Below, in pieces: positions 1-9,202 of a DNA stretch of 15,327 nucleotides (positions are counted from its first letter, which is position 1; every line of letters starts with the position of its first letter). The notes under the pieces were generated by a model, which saw only the letters and a list, made by a program, of their open reading frames with translations, ran no database searches and was not told where the DNA came from. Made by a program: the position numbers and the translations under genes. The stretch is from NCBI GenBank assembly GCA_013202445.1, contig JABMRW010000001.1, positions 1 through 15,327 on the forward strand. The letters run 5' to 3'. The stretch comes from Deltaproteobacteria bacterium (GTDB lineage Bacteria > Chloroflexota > Dehalococcoidia > Dehalococcoidales > BS750m-G39).

Positions 1-236
1 CCATTTCGCTGATTGACAACAGTTGAGTCACATTTGCTTGTTATGTGCAGTACGAAGCTATCGCTTATCGGAGAATGGGTCCCGGCAGTTGTGGTTAAAC
101 CGGAATCCACTAACAGAACCAGCGGCATTGAATCTGCGGATGGTATCCGGTTTTACTTTGGGTAACATGTGCCGCACGACCTACTCTACCAACAAGGCCA
201 GCAACTACCCAGTCCTAGGGTTGATTGCTTAGTAGA

Positions 237-258
237 TTTTGCTAACATTTTGCTAACG
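237..258. repeat. Short tandem direct repeat
   Basis: Two adjacent copies of the 10-mer TTTTGCTAAC occur at 237-246 and 248-257, separated by a single A and followed by G. A third GCTAAC lies at 492-497. The repeat sits in the gene-poor region. It could be a protein-binding site, a remnant of a recombination site, or chance; nothing nearby decides between these. Confidence 0.4.
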
Positions 259-627
259 GAAGGGAAATAACAGGTCAATACCAAATGGCAACTTACGAAC
301 GAACAGAAAATTAGACGGCTACAGGAAAACACTGGTTTGAGCGTAAAGCTACACACTGACATGGTAACTGGCAAGTCCGGTATGCGCTACCACCCGCTAT
401 TTTGGCTCTTCCCGCCTATTCTCCACTATTGAACGGCATAGACCTTTGGAAAAGCCCGGCTATAACCATATACAGTTGTAAGTGGGGTTGCGCTAACAGG
501 AGCGGAGTGGAATAATAGTGGGGGGTCTTAGTTTAAATGGTCATTAAAATACCTCTTTATTTCGGGTTGAAAGTGTTGGCCGGTAGCCGGAATATCGTCG
601 AGGTTTAAGGTTTTCAGCATCGAACAC

Positions 628-634
628 AAGGAGG
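628..634 (+). promoter_or_regulatory. Ribosome binding site fixing the start at 640
   Basis: AAGGAGG at 628-634 lies 5 bases upstream of ATG 640-642. An in-frame TAA at 637-639 directly precedes this ATG, so the reading frame cannot start further upstream. Confidence 0.85.
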
Positions 635-639
635 GCTAA

Positions 640-2331
640 ATGGCGGCTGTATACGGGGTAACACGGTTCGAGTTTGATGAAGAGAAGGACCTTAAAAACT
701 ACGCTGTGTTTCTGGCCGATGTTGTCCACGGTACGCCGCCATGGCGCCCTCTTTTCTTTATGGAGAGTTGGGGACGCTGGGTTTACCGCGCCGTACAGCG
801 GGCGGCTGAGCGGCTCTCACTGCCGACTACCAAGGGCTGGGACGTGAGGTACATTGATGGTTACCCTTACCTTGCTGTAATTGAGACCTCCGAGCAGGAG
901 GTGAAGAAGCGTGAGCCAGTATTCCGGAAGAGGATAAGACCTTATATTGAGGACTTCGATGCCATCTGGGAACAGCGCAAGACTGACATAATGAATACTT
1001 ATAAGGAGCTTAAGAAGGGGTATGGGCTGAAAAGGTATGAGGATATCAAGAAGCTGAGTAATATTGAGCTCCTGGACCTCTTTGACGATTATATGCAGGT
1101 GGACCGGAAGCAATGGGATATACATATGGAGTTGATGGTGCCGGCCTATTACCTCTTCGGGCTGTTTGAACAGATGTGCAATGAACTGCTTGGATTCGGT
1201 TATACCGACCCCTTGTTTGCCAGGTTAATGGCCGGTTTTGATAGCATGGTGTTCAAATTTAACAAGGAGATTTGGCGACTTGGTAACCGGGCGGTGGAAC
1301 TTGGGTTAGGTGAGCTGTTCCGTACCACCAAAGATGATAAGGTGCTGCTTTCCAGGTTGGAGGATAGCGAGGCTGGGAGGAAGTGGCTTAAGGAATACTA
1401 TGATTTTCTTGAGGTGCATGGCTGGCGCACTGAGCGTATGCTTGATTGGGCGACTCCGAGCTGGATTGAAAAGCCGAGCCTTGGCATACCGCTGATAAAG
1501 GTGGCCATAGCTAGCGGTGGAACTTACACTATAGAGGAGAGAAGGGGGCAGGCTGTTAGGGAGAGGGAGAAGGCGGAAAAGGAGGTCCTGGACAGGGTGC
1601 CGGCAGAGCAGCGGGGGTGGTTTGAAACCCTGATGAAAGCCGCCCAAAAGGCTGGTTACTGGAGTGAGGACCATAACTATTACCTGGACCTTTACTGCAA
1701 CGGGATAGGGCGGTGGATAACCAGGGAAATCGGGCGGCGCTTTGCTGAGGCTGGTGTTATTGATGACCCCGAGGATGTCTATTTTCTGCTTGCTGATGAT
1801 ATAGAGAAGGCTTTAGTACCGATGGGGAAGAATAAACTGCACCGTCAGGTCAATGTGCGGAAGAAGGAATGGGAAGGCTATCTTGAGGTTACTCCCAGGC
1901 CATATTACGGAAATGTGGATATGGTGCAGGAAATACTGAGAAAAGACCCGGTAATCAGTGTCGCCACTTCGGTTCCTATCATCAGGAAAGATGTAAAGGC
2001 TGACCTCTACGGTGCTGCTTCATCCCCCGGCGTGGTGGAGGGAATTGCCCGCGTAATAGTGACTGAGAATAAGTTAGCCGAGCTTAAATCCGGAGAGATT
2101 CTGGTGGCACCGGGAACGAGTGCGCCGTGGACTCCGGCTTTCGAGATAATCAAGGGTGTTGTCACCGATGGCGGCGGTGCTCTGTCTCATGCTGTAATTC
2201 TGGCCCGGGAGTATGGTATTCCGGCGGTTACCGGCTGCCTTGACGCAACCAGGAAGATTAAGACCGGCGACAGGGTGAAGGTTGATGGCAACCTTGGCGT
2301 AGTCCATATCTTGCGTAATAATAAGGCTTAA
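640..2331 (+). CDS. Phospho-histidine (swivelling) subunit of a split PEP-synthase-like phosphotransferase; phenylphosphate synthase subunit 1-like
   Basis: This 563-residue protein probably carries the phosphate in a two-subunit, ATP-dependent phosphotransferase. Residues about 455-558 form the mobile PEP-utilising domain: GAASSPGVVEG (458-468), ILVAPGTSAPWTP (487-499) and GGGALSHAVILARE (511-524), with His517 as the predicted phosphorylated residue. Residues 1-450 are mostly charged and probably helical. HGWR (260-263), SEDHNYYLD (342-350) and EDVYFLLADDI (378-388) resemble the acceptor-binding region of rifampicin phosphotransferase and phenylphosphate synthase. There is no ATP-grasp domain; the next gene supplies it. 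The size (about 65 kDa) and position before the ATP-grasp gene match phenylphosphate synthase subunit 1 (about 70 kDa). There is no C-terminal PEP-binding barrel, so it is not a complete PEP synthase or PPDK. The start is fixed by a strong ribosome binding site and an in-frame stop just upstream. The acceptor may be phenol or another small molecule; family assignment is firmer than substrate. Confidence 0.75.
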   Translation: MAAVYGVTRFEFDEEKDLKNYAVFLADVVHGTPPWRPLFFMESWGRWVYRAVQRAAERLSLPTTKGWDVRYIDGYPYLAVIETSEQEVKKREPVFRKRIRPYIEDFDAIWEQRKTDIMNTYKELKKGYGLKRYEDIKKLSNIELLDLFDDYMQVDRKQWDIHMELMVPAYYLFGLFEQMCNELLGFGYTDPLFARLMAGFDSMVFKFNKEIWRLGNRAVELGLGELFRTTKDDKVLLSRLEDSEAGRKWLKEYYDFLEVHGWRTERMLDWATPSWIEKPSLGIPLIKVAIASGGTYTIEERRGQAVREREKAEKEVLDRVPAEQRGWFETLMKAAQKAGYWSEDHNYYLDLYCNGIGRWITREIGRRFAEAGVIDDPEDVYFLLADDIEKALVPMGKNKLHRQVNVRKKEWEGYLEVTPRPYYGNVDMVQEILRKDPVISVATSVPIIRKDVKADLYGAASSPGVVEGIARVIVTENKLAELKSGEILVAPGTSAPWTPAFEIIKGVVTDGGGALSHAVILAREYGIPAVTGCLDATRKIKTGDRVKVDGNLGVVHILRNNKA

Positions 2332-2361
2332 CCTGGTTGACATAAGTCGTCGAGTCCCTGA

Positions 2362-2368
2362 GGGGAGG
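2362..2368 (+). promoter_or_regulatory. Ribosome binding site; favours the second of two tandem ATGs
   Basis: GGGGAGG at 2362-2368 is followed by tandem start codons at 2371 and 2374. Spacing is 2 bases to the first and 5 to the second. The upstream gene uses a 5-base spacing, so ATG 2374 is the more likely start. In-frame TGA at 2338-2340 and 2359-2361 rule out any earlier start. Confidence 0.6.
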
Positions 2369-2370
2369 AC

Positions 2371-3420
2371 ATGATGTCTGAGAAGTTGGTGCTCTGGTTT
2401 GAGGAGTTGGGTCAAGAGGACAGAGAGCTGGTGGGCAGGAAGTGCGCTAACCTGGGCGAGATGGTCAAGATTGGGTTGAGAGTTCCCCCTGGATTTGCCC
2501 TCTCTGTTGAAGCCTACCTGGATTTTATGAGTCTGACAGGTGCTGTTGCTGAAATAGGGAAATACCTGGCTAAGTTTGAGCCTAAAGACCTGGAACAATT
2601 CAATCAGGCAAGTGCCGATATACGCCAGATGGTACAGTTGAAAGCAGTGCCTGAGAAGATAGAGAAGGCAATAGTCTCACACTATAGTGAACTAAGCCGC
2701 CGGTGCCATACCGATGAAGTTGCTGTGTCAACACGTTCGGCTGGGCTGTTAAGCCACCCCGGGCAATATGAGACCTATCTTAATGTGCTTGGGGGGCCAG
2801 CTCTGGTGGATAAAATCAGGCTGGTGTGGGCAAGCACCTTTAACCCCCGCTCCCTGGCTTTTAGAAGCCGAAAGAAGATGCCACTGGAGAGCGACCCTAT
2901 CGGTGTCGCCGTGCAGGAGATGGTGAAGGCTCGTGCTGCCGGGGTTATTTTCACGGCTGACCCTAATACCGGCGATGATACCAGGATGATAATAGAGGGT
3001 AACTGGGGATTGGGCGAAAGCGTGGTCGGCGGTGAGTTGACACCGGACATTTATATCCTGGATAAGAAGAGTCTGAAAATACTGGAAAAGAAACTGGGGC
3101 CGAAGTCCAGGTATGTAACCTTCAAGAAGGGTGGGGTGATAGAAAAGAAAGCTCCGCCAGATAAGAGTGGCAAATTCTGCTTGAGTGACGAGGAGGCCAG
3201 GGAAATAGGGAGGTTGGGCAAGGTGCTGGAGAAGCATTTTGGCGAAGCTCAAGATGTGGAATGGGCGGTAGAGGAAGGCAAACAATTACCGGAAAGTATC
3301 ATCCTGTTACAGACGCGGGCCGAGATTATCGCCCAGAATAAGACACCCATTGACCAGATTGTGGACTTAATGCTCGACCGGTTCTCAAGAGGGGTTGGCT
3401 TTGATGGGGGCAAGATGTAG
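2371..3420 (+). CDS. ATP-grasp (PEP synthase N-terminal-like) subunit; phenylphosphate synthase subunit 2-like
   Basis: This 349-residue protein matches the N-terminal nucleotide-binding half of PEP synthase. In that family the half transfers the beta-phosphate of ATP to the mobile histidine, here probably His517 of the preceding gene's product. Visible motifs are GRKCANLGEM (22-31, ATP-contacting Lys24), RVPPGFALS (37-45), VSTRSAG (119-125, Arg122), FTADPNTGD (194-202), WGLGESVVGGELTPD (212-226), QDVEWAV (294-300) and ILLQTRAE (311-318). The last two close the family's ATP-binding domain, and the protein ends soon after, so it carries no histidine domain or PEP barrel of its own. At about 38 kDa it matches phenylphosphate synthase subunit 2 (about 40 kDa). 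It lies 39 bases after its partner in the same frame. A third, 24-kDa-type subunit is not present. The true start may be ATG 2374. Confidence 0.78.
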   Translation: MMSEKLVLWFEELGQEDRELVGRKCANLGEMVKIGLRVPPGFALSVEAYLDFMSLTGAVAEIGKYLAKFEPKDLEQFNQASADIRQMVQLKAVPEKIEKAIVSHYSELSRRCHTDEVAVSTRSAGLLSHPGQYETYLNVLGGPALVDKIRLVWASTFNPRSLAFRSRKKMPLESDPIGVAVQEMVKARAAGVIFTADPNTGDDTRMIIEGNWGLGESVVGGELTPDIYILDKKSLKILEKKLGPKSRYVTFKKGGVIEKKAPPDKSGKFCLSDEEAREIGRLGKVLEKHFGEAQDVEWAVEEGKQLPESIILLQTRAEIIAQNKTPIDQIVDLMLDRFSRGVGFDGGKM

Positions 3421-3455
3421 CCGCCCTCCGGGGCTTTATGCGCAGGCTACTGCCC
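3408..3455 (+). terminator. Hairpin at the convergent gene ends, candidate terminator for the plus-strand pair
   Basis: An inverted repeat spans both stop codons. GGGCA (3408-3412) and GTAGCC (3417-3422) pair with GGCTAC (3445-3450) and TGCCC (3451-3455), leaving a 4-base AGAT bulge on the left arm. An inner hairpin, GCCC-TCCG-GGGC (3423-3434), is followed by TTTAT. On the plus strand the long stem is followed within 5 bases by TTTTAT (3461-3466), which suits an intrinsic terminator. The minus strand has no T-run after the stem, so it is less convincing as the terminator for trpA. Found by eye; folding energy not calculated. Confidence 0.4.
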
Positions 3456-4231
3456 GGATATTTTATCTATAGAGCCCCTTAAACCCCTTACCAGTTCAGC
3501 CAGCGAAGCGAAATCGTCCTCCTTCTCCATAAGCTGAATTATGCGGCTGCCCACAATTACCCCATCGGCAATCCGGGCTATCTGGCTTGCCTGCTCCGGG
3601 GTGGATATGCCAAAGCCAACGCATAGGGGCTGGGCGGCTGCCTTCCTTACTCTGGTCACAAATGCCTCCAAATCCGCCGGCACTCTTTCTCTTGCCCCGG
3701 TAACCCCGGTTACTGAAACCAGGTAGATAAACCCCCGCGACCTCTGAGCAGCCAGCCTGATGCGCTCCCCGGTGCTGGTTGGAGCCAGCAGGTAGATGAG
3801 GTCAAGCCCCTGTCTCTGGCTGATAGCCTCCAGGTCTGAGCCTTCATCGGGGGGCAAATCAGGAATGATTATCCCGGAAATACCGGAACCGGCACAGGCG
3901 GAGCAGAACTTATCCAGCCCGTAGCTGAAGACGGGATTATAATAGGTCATAAACACCAGCGGTATATCTACCTTCTGGCTTAGCTGCCCGGCCAGCTCAA
4001 GGCAGAGCCGGGGGGTGACGCCGTTCTGCAGGGCGTGAAAGCTGGACTTCTGTATGGTGACCCCATCGGCCAGGGGGTCGGAGAAGGGTATCCCCAGTTC
4101 CACAATATCACAGCCGCTATCGGCTAGCAGGGGGACTACCTTTAGAGTAGCTTCAACGGAGGGGTAGCCTACGGTAACATAGGCGATGAGGGCTTTATGG
4201 CCCGGCTGGCTGAACACAGAGGCAATTTTGC

Positions 4232-4235
<4 letters not shown>
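3447..4235 (-). CDS. trpA: Tryptophan synthase alpha subunit
   Basis: Cleaves indole-3-glycerol phosphate to indole and glyceraldehyde 3-phosphate; the indole is channelled to the beta subunit (last step of tryptophan synthesis, cytoplasm). At 262 residues it is normal for this TIM-barrel family. The signature [16 protein letters not shown] (43-58) contains the catalytic pair Glu46 and Asp57, equivalent to Glu49 and Asp60 of the Salmonella enzyme. The flexible loop SVTGVTGAR (174-182) and phosphate-binding GFGIS (207-211) are intact. Val59 stands where many homologues have Pro. It is the last gene of the operon; its ATG overlaps the trpB stop as ATGA, with GGAGG 7 bases upstream. The TAG stop lies 26 bases from the end of the convergent plus-strand gene. 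Confidence 0.97.
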
Positions 4236-5415
<1,180 letters not shown>

Positions 5416-5419
<4 letters not shown>

Positions 5420-6576
5420 GGGCTTTTCTCCTGTGACTTAATATAAGCCTGGAAATTGCGTTTCATCTCGTCTATATGGTCGCCGCCGAACTTCTCCGTC
5501 ATTGCCTGCCCCAGAGCCAGAGCCAGCATCGCTTCCGAGATAACCCCGGCGCGGGGGACGGCGCAGATATCCGACCTCTCAACCGTGGCCGGCGCCGGCC
5601 GGTGGGTGGCGATGTCTACTGTTTCTTTAGGCTTTCCCAGGGTGGAGATGGGTTTATGGTAGACACGGCAGACAATGTTTTCGCCGTTGCTCATGCCGCC
5701 TTCTATTCCCCCCATATTATTGCTCTGGCGGGAAAAGCGGCCATCATTATAGGCAATCCGGTCCTGGAACTCGGAGCCGCTCGTAGCCGCCCCGGCAATG
5801 GCGTTGCCTATCTCCACCGCCTTCACCGAGGGGATGCTCATCAGGGCTTGAGCGATTATACCGTCGAGACGGCGGTCGTAGTGCATAACGCTGCCCAGGC
5901 CGACTGGGGCGCCGGTGGCGATAACCTCTACCACCCCGCCCAGGGTATCTTTTTTATTGCCAGCCTCTAAGATTAGCTGTTTCATTTTCTCTGATGTCTC
6001 TGAGTCAATGCACCTTATATCAGGGTCGGTTTCAAAGACCGAGGCCACCTCTTCGAAATTGGATGGGTGGCGGGTCAGCCTTACCGGGCCTATCTGGACG
6101 GTGTGGCTGGTTATCCTGATGCCGAACTCCAGCAGTAGCTGCCTGATAACCGCTCCCGCCATGACTCTGCCTACCGTCTCTCGGGCGCTGGCCCTATCGG
6201 AGATATTCCTGATGTCGTCCTGTCCGTACTTTAAAACACCGGCCAGGTCGGCGTGGCCGGGGCGGGGCCGGGTAACTTTATCCGCTGGCTTTTCAGTCTC
6301 CTCAATACTCATCTCATCCTGCCAGTTAGCGAAGTCCAGGTTCCTGACTATCAGCGTAATCGGGCTGCCCAGCGTCTTGCCGTAGCGGATACCGGAGAGG
6401 ATTCCAACCCTGTCCTCCTCAATCAGTCCCCTCCCACCTCGGCCGGAATCGGAGTGGCGGCGCTTGAGATCCCGGTCGATATCCTCAACGCGGACCTGGA
6501 CTCCGGCGGGCATTCCCTCGATAATAGTTACGCAGGCCGGGCCGTGAGATTCACCGGCGGTCAAAATGCGTAGCAT
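5416..6576 (-). CDS. aroC: Chorismate synthase
   Basis: Converts 5-enolpyruvylshikimate 3-phosphate to chorismate by 1,4-elimination, using reduced FMN that is not net consumed; seventh shikimate step. The 386 residues are typical. GESHGPA (8-14) is the first family signature with catalytic His11; RPGHADLAG (105-113) holds the second catalytic histidine, His108; [16 protein letters not shown] (126-141), [14 protein letters not shown] (285-298) and [11 protein letters not shown] (334-344) are further conserved blocks. No fused flavin reductase domain is present, so an external source of reduced flavin is needed, as usual in anaerobes. The start has AAGGAGG 5 bases upstream, lying inside the end of aroE; the two genes overlap by 26 bases. 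Confidence 0.97.
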
Positions 6577-7399
6577 CTCTTCCTCCTTCCGAAGCCTGAG
6601 TTAGGGCGGACTCCATGGCTGGTAACGGAGCCTCGAGTCCGGTAAAGAGCTCAAATTGCTTTACCGCCTGATAAAGCAGCATCTTATAGCCGTAAACAAC
6701 GGCACATCCCTTCTCTCTGGCTTCAATTAGCAGTCTGGTTTCTCTGGGATTATAGACAATATCAAAGACGGTGAGCCGGTTATGAAGAAGGTCTTTGGGG
6801 ATGATTGATTGGTCTGTCTCGAGCAACATCCCCACCGGGGTGGCATTTATCAGGATGTCAGCCGAGGAGATTTCCGATAGCTTTTTCAAGCCACCAAAGC
6901 CTCCGGCGCTGACTTTTTCGGCAAGCTTTCTGGCTTTAGCCTCCGTCCGGTTTAATACCACCAGCTTGACCCCCCTGGCTTTAAGCCCGAAGGCTATGGC
7001 CAGGGCGGCGCCGCCACCGCCAATAAGTACCGCCTTTTTCCCCTTGAGCGTGGTCACTGCCTCTAACGCCTGTAAGGCGCCATCGCCATCTGTATTATAG
7101 CCGGTTAAGACACCGTCATCGTTGACGATGGTGTTGACGGCGCCGATTTCCCCGGCCAGCGGGTCAATCTTATCAAGGTATTTTATAGCGCTGACTTTGT
7201 GGGGGATGGTAACGCTTGCCCCCCGGATACCCAGCTCTCTTATACCCTCTATCGCCCGCTTGATATCGCTGACCCGGAATGATACATAGGCGTAGTTAAT
7301 GCCCAGCGCCTGATAGCCGGTATTATGGATTAGCGGGGAAAGCGAGTGCTCCACCGGCTCGCCGATAAGGCAGCATATTTTGGTATTAGCGTCAATCAC
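6551..7399 (-). CDS. aroE: Shikimate dehydrogenase
   Basis: Reduces 3-dehydroshikimate to shikimate, probably with NADPH; fourth shikimate step. The 282 residues contain the substrate-site EHSLSPLIHN (17-26), SVTIPHK (62-68) with catalytic Lys68, GAVNT (86-90) and YNTDGDG (101-107) with catalytic Asp104. The Rossmann glycine loop is GGGGAA (127-132), and NRT follows the second strand, as in NADP-preferring AroE proteins. The C-terminal GYKMLLYQAVKQFELFTG helix is also typical. The start codon is GTG (7397-7399), overlapping the aroK stop by 8 bases. The last residues run 26 bases into aroC. The substrate-site motifs argue for AroE over the quinate/shikimate paralogue YdiB. Confidence 0.95.
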   Translation of the reverse strand: MIDANTKICCLIGEPVEHSLSPLIHNTGYQALGINYAYVSFRVSDIKRAIEGIRELGIRGASVTIPHKVSAIKYLDKIDPLAGEIGAVNTIVNDDGVLTGYNTDGDGALQALEAVTTLKGKKAVLIGGGGAALAIAFGLKARGVKLVVLNRTEAKARKLAEKVSAGGFGGLKKLSEISSADILINATPVGMLLETDQSIIPKDLLHNRLTVFDIVYNPRETRLLIEAREKGCAVVYGYKMLLYQAVKQFELFTGLEAPLPAMESALTQASEGGRDATHFDRR

Positions 7400-7916
7400 C
7401 GGTGAACCCCCGTACCGCCAGCAGGTTTATAACCAGGTCAGCCGCTTCTTCCGGCGTTTTGTTTTCGGTGTTGATAGTCAAATCGGCGGCTTGCTGGTAG
7501 AGCGGCTTTCTTTCTTTAAAAGTTATCTCCATATCCTCCCGCCGTGTCCTGCCCTCGACCAGCGGCGGCCGGCCGGTATCTTCTCCAGTACGGTTGACCA
7601 GCGTATCAACGCTAGCCTGGAGCCAGACCAGTATTCCGCTTTTCTTGAGTTTAATAATATTTTTCTCCCTGGTCACCACCCCGCCCCCGCTGGCATTGAT
7701 GATATTATCTCGCCTGGCTACCTCGCCGGTTATCTCTTCTTCTATGTCCCTGAATTTTCCCCACCCGTGTTTTTCTACAATTTCAGGGATGCTAAAGCCC
7801 GTCTTACGGGTGATAAGCTCATCCATCTCAATAAGCTCTCTGCCCAGTTTTTGGGCTAAGATTTTGCCCACCGCGGTCTTTCCCGAGCCTCTCATGCCAA
7901 TCAGGACGATATTCAT
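7392..7916 (-). CDS. aroK: Shikimate kinase
   Basis: Phosphorylates shikimate to shikimate 3-phosphate with ATP; fifth shikimate step. The 174-residue protein is a small P-loop kinase of normal length. The Walker A loop is GMRGSGKT (7-14). Shikimate-binding residues are Asp32 (in EMDELI), Arg56 and the triple glycine at 77-79 (SGGG). The lid arginine is Arg116 in TGRPPL. ATG overlaps the aroA stop as ATGA. I use the symbol aroK; aroL would be an equally valid isozyme name. No fusion to a neighbouring pathway enzyme is seen, although aroK fusions occur in some bacteria. Confidence 0.95.
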   Translation of the reverse strand: MNIVLIGMRGSGKTAVGKILAQKLGRELIEMDELITRKTGFSIPEIVEKHGWGKFRDIEEEITGEVARRDNIINASGGGVVTREKNIIKLKKSGILVWLQASVDTLVNRTGEDTGRPPLVEGRTRREDMEITFKERKPLYQQAADLTINTENKTPEEAADLVINLLAVRGFTGD

Positions 7917-9202
7917 GGCAGCTCCTCTATTTTCGCCCTTAAGCTTGACAGGTCGGTAAAGAACCGGGGGTAGGACTTGGTTACCGCCTCGGCGCCGTTA
8001 ATAATGGAATTGCCCTCGGCGAAAAGGGCGGCAATAGACAAACTCATCGCCATGCGGTGGTCGTTGTGGGCTTCAATTTCAGCGCCCCGGGGCTTTCCCC
8101 CGTAGATTACCATGCTATTATCGGTCACATCTACTCTTATTCCCATCTTGGCCAGTTCGGCGGCCGTGTCGCCGAGGCGGTCGGTTTCTTTGAACCTTAA
8201 GTGACCGATATTGGTCATTTCCGTTTTGCCCCGGGCATAGGCGGCGACCACCGCCACCGTCTGGACAAGGTCGGGATAATCACCCATGTCTATGGTAACG
8301 CCTTTTAGCTCATCACGGCGGTAAACCGTCACCTGCTCTTTCTGACGTTCAACAGTGCACCCCATCAGTGACAGGATATCCAAAAGATATTTATCACCCT
8401 GTGCGGATTTGGTCTTTAGATTTTTTACCGTTACCGGCTGGCCGCCGATGGCGCCGGCGGCTAAGAAATAAGCGGCCGAGGAGTAGTCACCCTCTATTCG
8501 GTAGCGCTTTCCTTTATATATCTGGCCGCCTTTGACCAGGAACTCTTTATAGTCTTTATTTACCGCCTCAACGCCGAAGTCCCGCATGACATCCAGGGTT
8601 ATGTCTATATATGGCCTGGAACGGAACTCATTAGTTACTTTGATTCTGAGGCCGTTTTCGGTATAGGGGGCAACCATGAGCAGGGCGCTGATGTACTGTG
8701 AGCTTACCCCGCCGGAAACGGTAATCTCCCCACCGCTGAGCTTCCCTCCCCGGATTTCTATTGGCGGGTAGCCGTTAGTTCCCAGCGAGCGGGCGCTGGC
8801 CCCCAGGCTTTTTAGTGCCGAAAGTAAGTCGCCTACCGGGCGCTGGCGCAGTCTACTATCTCCATCAAGGACGACCTTGGTCCGGGCTAGAGCCGCCAGC
8901 GGGGCTACCATGCGGATGGTGCTTCCCGAGTTGCCGGCAAAAATCTTATCGCTGCCGGGGGCGACCTTGATTTTGCCGCCGGTGCCGTTGATTTTTAGCC
9001 GGTTGCCCTGGAGCTCAATATCGGCGCCCAGGGAACAGCAGGCGTCAATGGTGTAGCGGGTGTCATCCGACAGCAGGGGGTCCTCAATCAGACCCTCCCC
9101 CGTTGCCAGCGAGGCCAGTATAACCGCCCGGTGGGTATAGCTCTTGGACGGCGGTGCCGAAACCTCTCCCGTCACCGATGATGGGGTTATTCTTAGTTTC
9201 AC
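7913..9202 (-). CDS. aroA: 3-phosphoshikimate 1-carboxyvinyltransferase (EPSP synthase)
   Basis: Transfers the enolpyruvyl group of PEP to shikimate 3-phosphate; sixth shikimate step and target of glyphosate in sensitive enzymes. The 429 residues contain PPSKSYTHRA (17-26; Lys20, Ser21, Arg25), GNSGSTIR (90-97), RPVGDL (121-126), SSQYISALL (167-175), catalytic Asp311 in DYPD (308-311), KETDRL (338-343; Glu340) and HNDHRMAMS (379-387). The position equivalent to E. coli Gly96 is Gly93, so the Ala change that makes the CP4 enzyme glyphosate-insensitive is absent. The start codon is GTG (9200-9202), overlapping the aroQ stop as GTGA; AGGAG lies 12 bases upstream, a rather long spacing. Confidence 0.96.
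   Translation of the reverse strand: MKLRITPSSVTGEVSAPPSKSYTHRAVILASLATGEGLIEDPLLSDDTRYTIDACCSLGADIELQGNRLKINGTGGKIKVAPGSDKIFAGNSGSTIRMVAPLAALARTKVVLDGDSRLRQRPVGDLLSALKSLGASARSLGTNGYPPIEIRGGKLSGGEITVSGGVSSQYISALLMVAPYTENGLRIKVTNEFRSRPYIDITLDVMRDFGVEAVNKDYKEFLVKGGQIYKGKRYRIEGDYSSAAYFLAAGAIGGQPVTVKNLKTKSAQGDKYLLDILSLMGCTVERQKEQVTVYRRDELKGVTIDMGDYPDLVQTVAVVAAYARGKTEMTNIGHLRFKETDRLGDTAAELAKMGIRVDVTDNSMVIYGGKPRGAEIEAHNDHRMAMSLSIAALFAEGNSIINGAEAVTKSYPRFFTDLSSLRAKIEELP

Larger units (their letters stand above)
1..639. other. Gene-poor region upstream of the phosphotransferase pair
   Basis: No gene in these 639 bases can be supported. The longest open stretches (about 60-70 codons on either strand) have no ribosome binding site and no recognisable motif. 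Plus-strand frame 1 from 13 to 432 is interrupted only by TAA at 163-165 and TAA at 268-270 before TGA at 430-432, which may be a decayed gene or chance. The base composition looks more AT-rich than the rest of the window. A short tandem repeat lies at 237-258. I see no tRNA, no CRISPR repeat and no convincing promoter, although the promoter of the downstream pair should lie in this region. Confidence 0.5.

Noticed and set aside
567..596. Possible promoter, TTGAAA at 567-572 and AATATC at 591-596
   Set aside because: The -10 element matches only three of six consensus positions and such pairs occur by chance in this AT-richer stretch.
1..639. tRNA, attachment site or CRISPR in the gene-poor region
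   Set aside because: No cloverleaf with a GGTTCGAATCC-type arm, no array of spaced repeats and no integrase gene were seen; the only repeat is the 10-base tandem pair at 237-257.
2331..2371. One ancestral gene split by a stop mutation, since both reading frames are in phase
   Set aside because: The domain order is reversed relative to PEP synthase (histidine domain first, ATP-grasp second), and the second gene has its own strong ribosome binding site.
2074..2598. Open frame of 174 codons on the minus strand across the boundary of the phosphotransferase genes
   Set aside because: It lies opposite two well-supported coding regions, and its sequence has no family features.
640..3420. Calling the pair a complete PEP synthase or pyruvate phosphate dikinase, possibly supplying PEP to DAHP and EPSP synthases
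   Set aside because: Neither protein contains the C-terminal PEP/pyruvate-binding barrel, so PEP formation is not supported despite the attractive context.
5476..6385. Open frames of 156-164 codons on the plus strand opposite aroC
   Set aside because: Antisense shadows of a well-conserved gene; no ribosome binding site and no recognisable motif.
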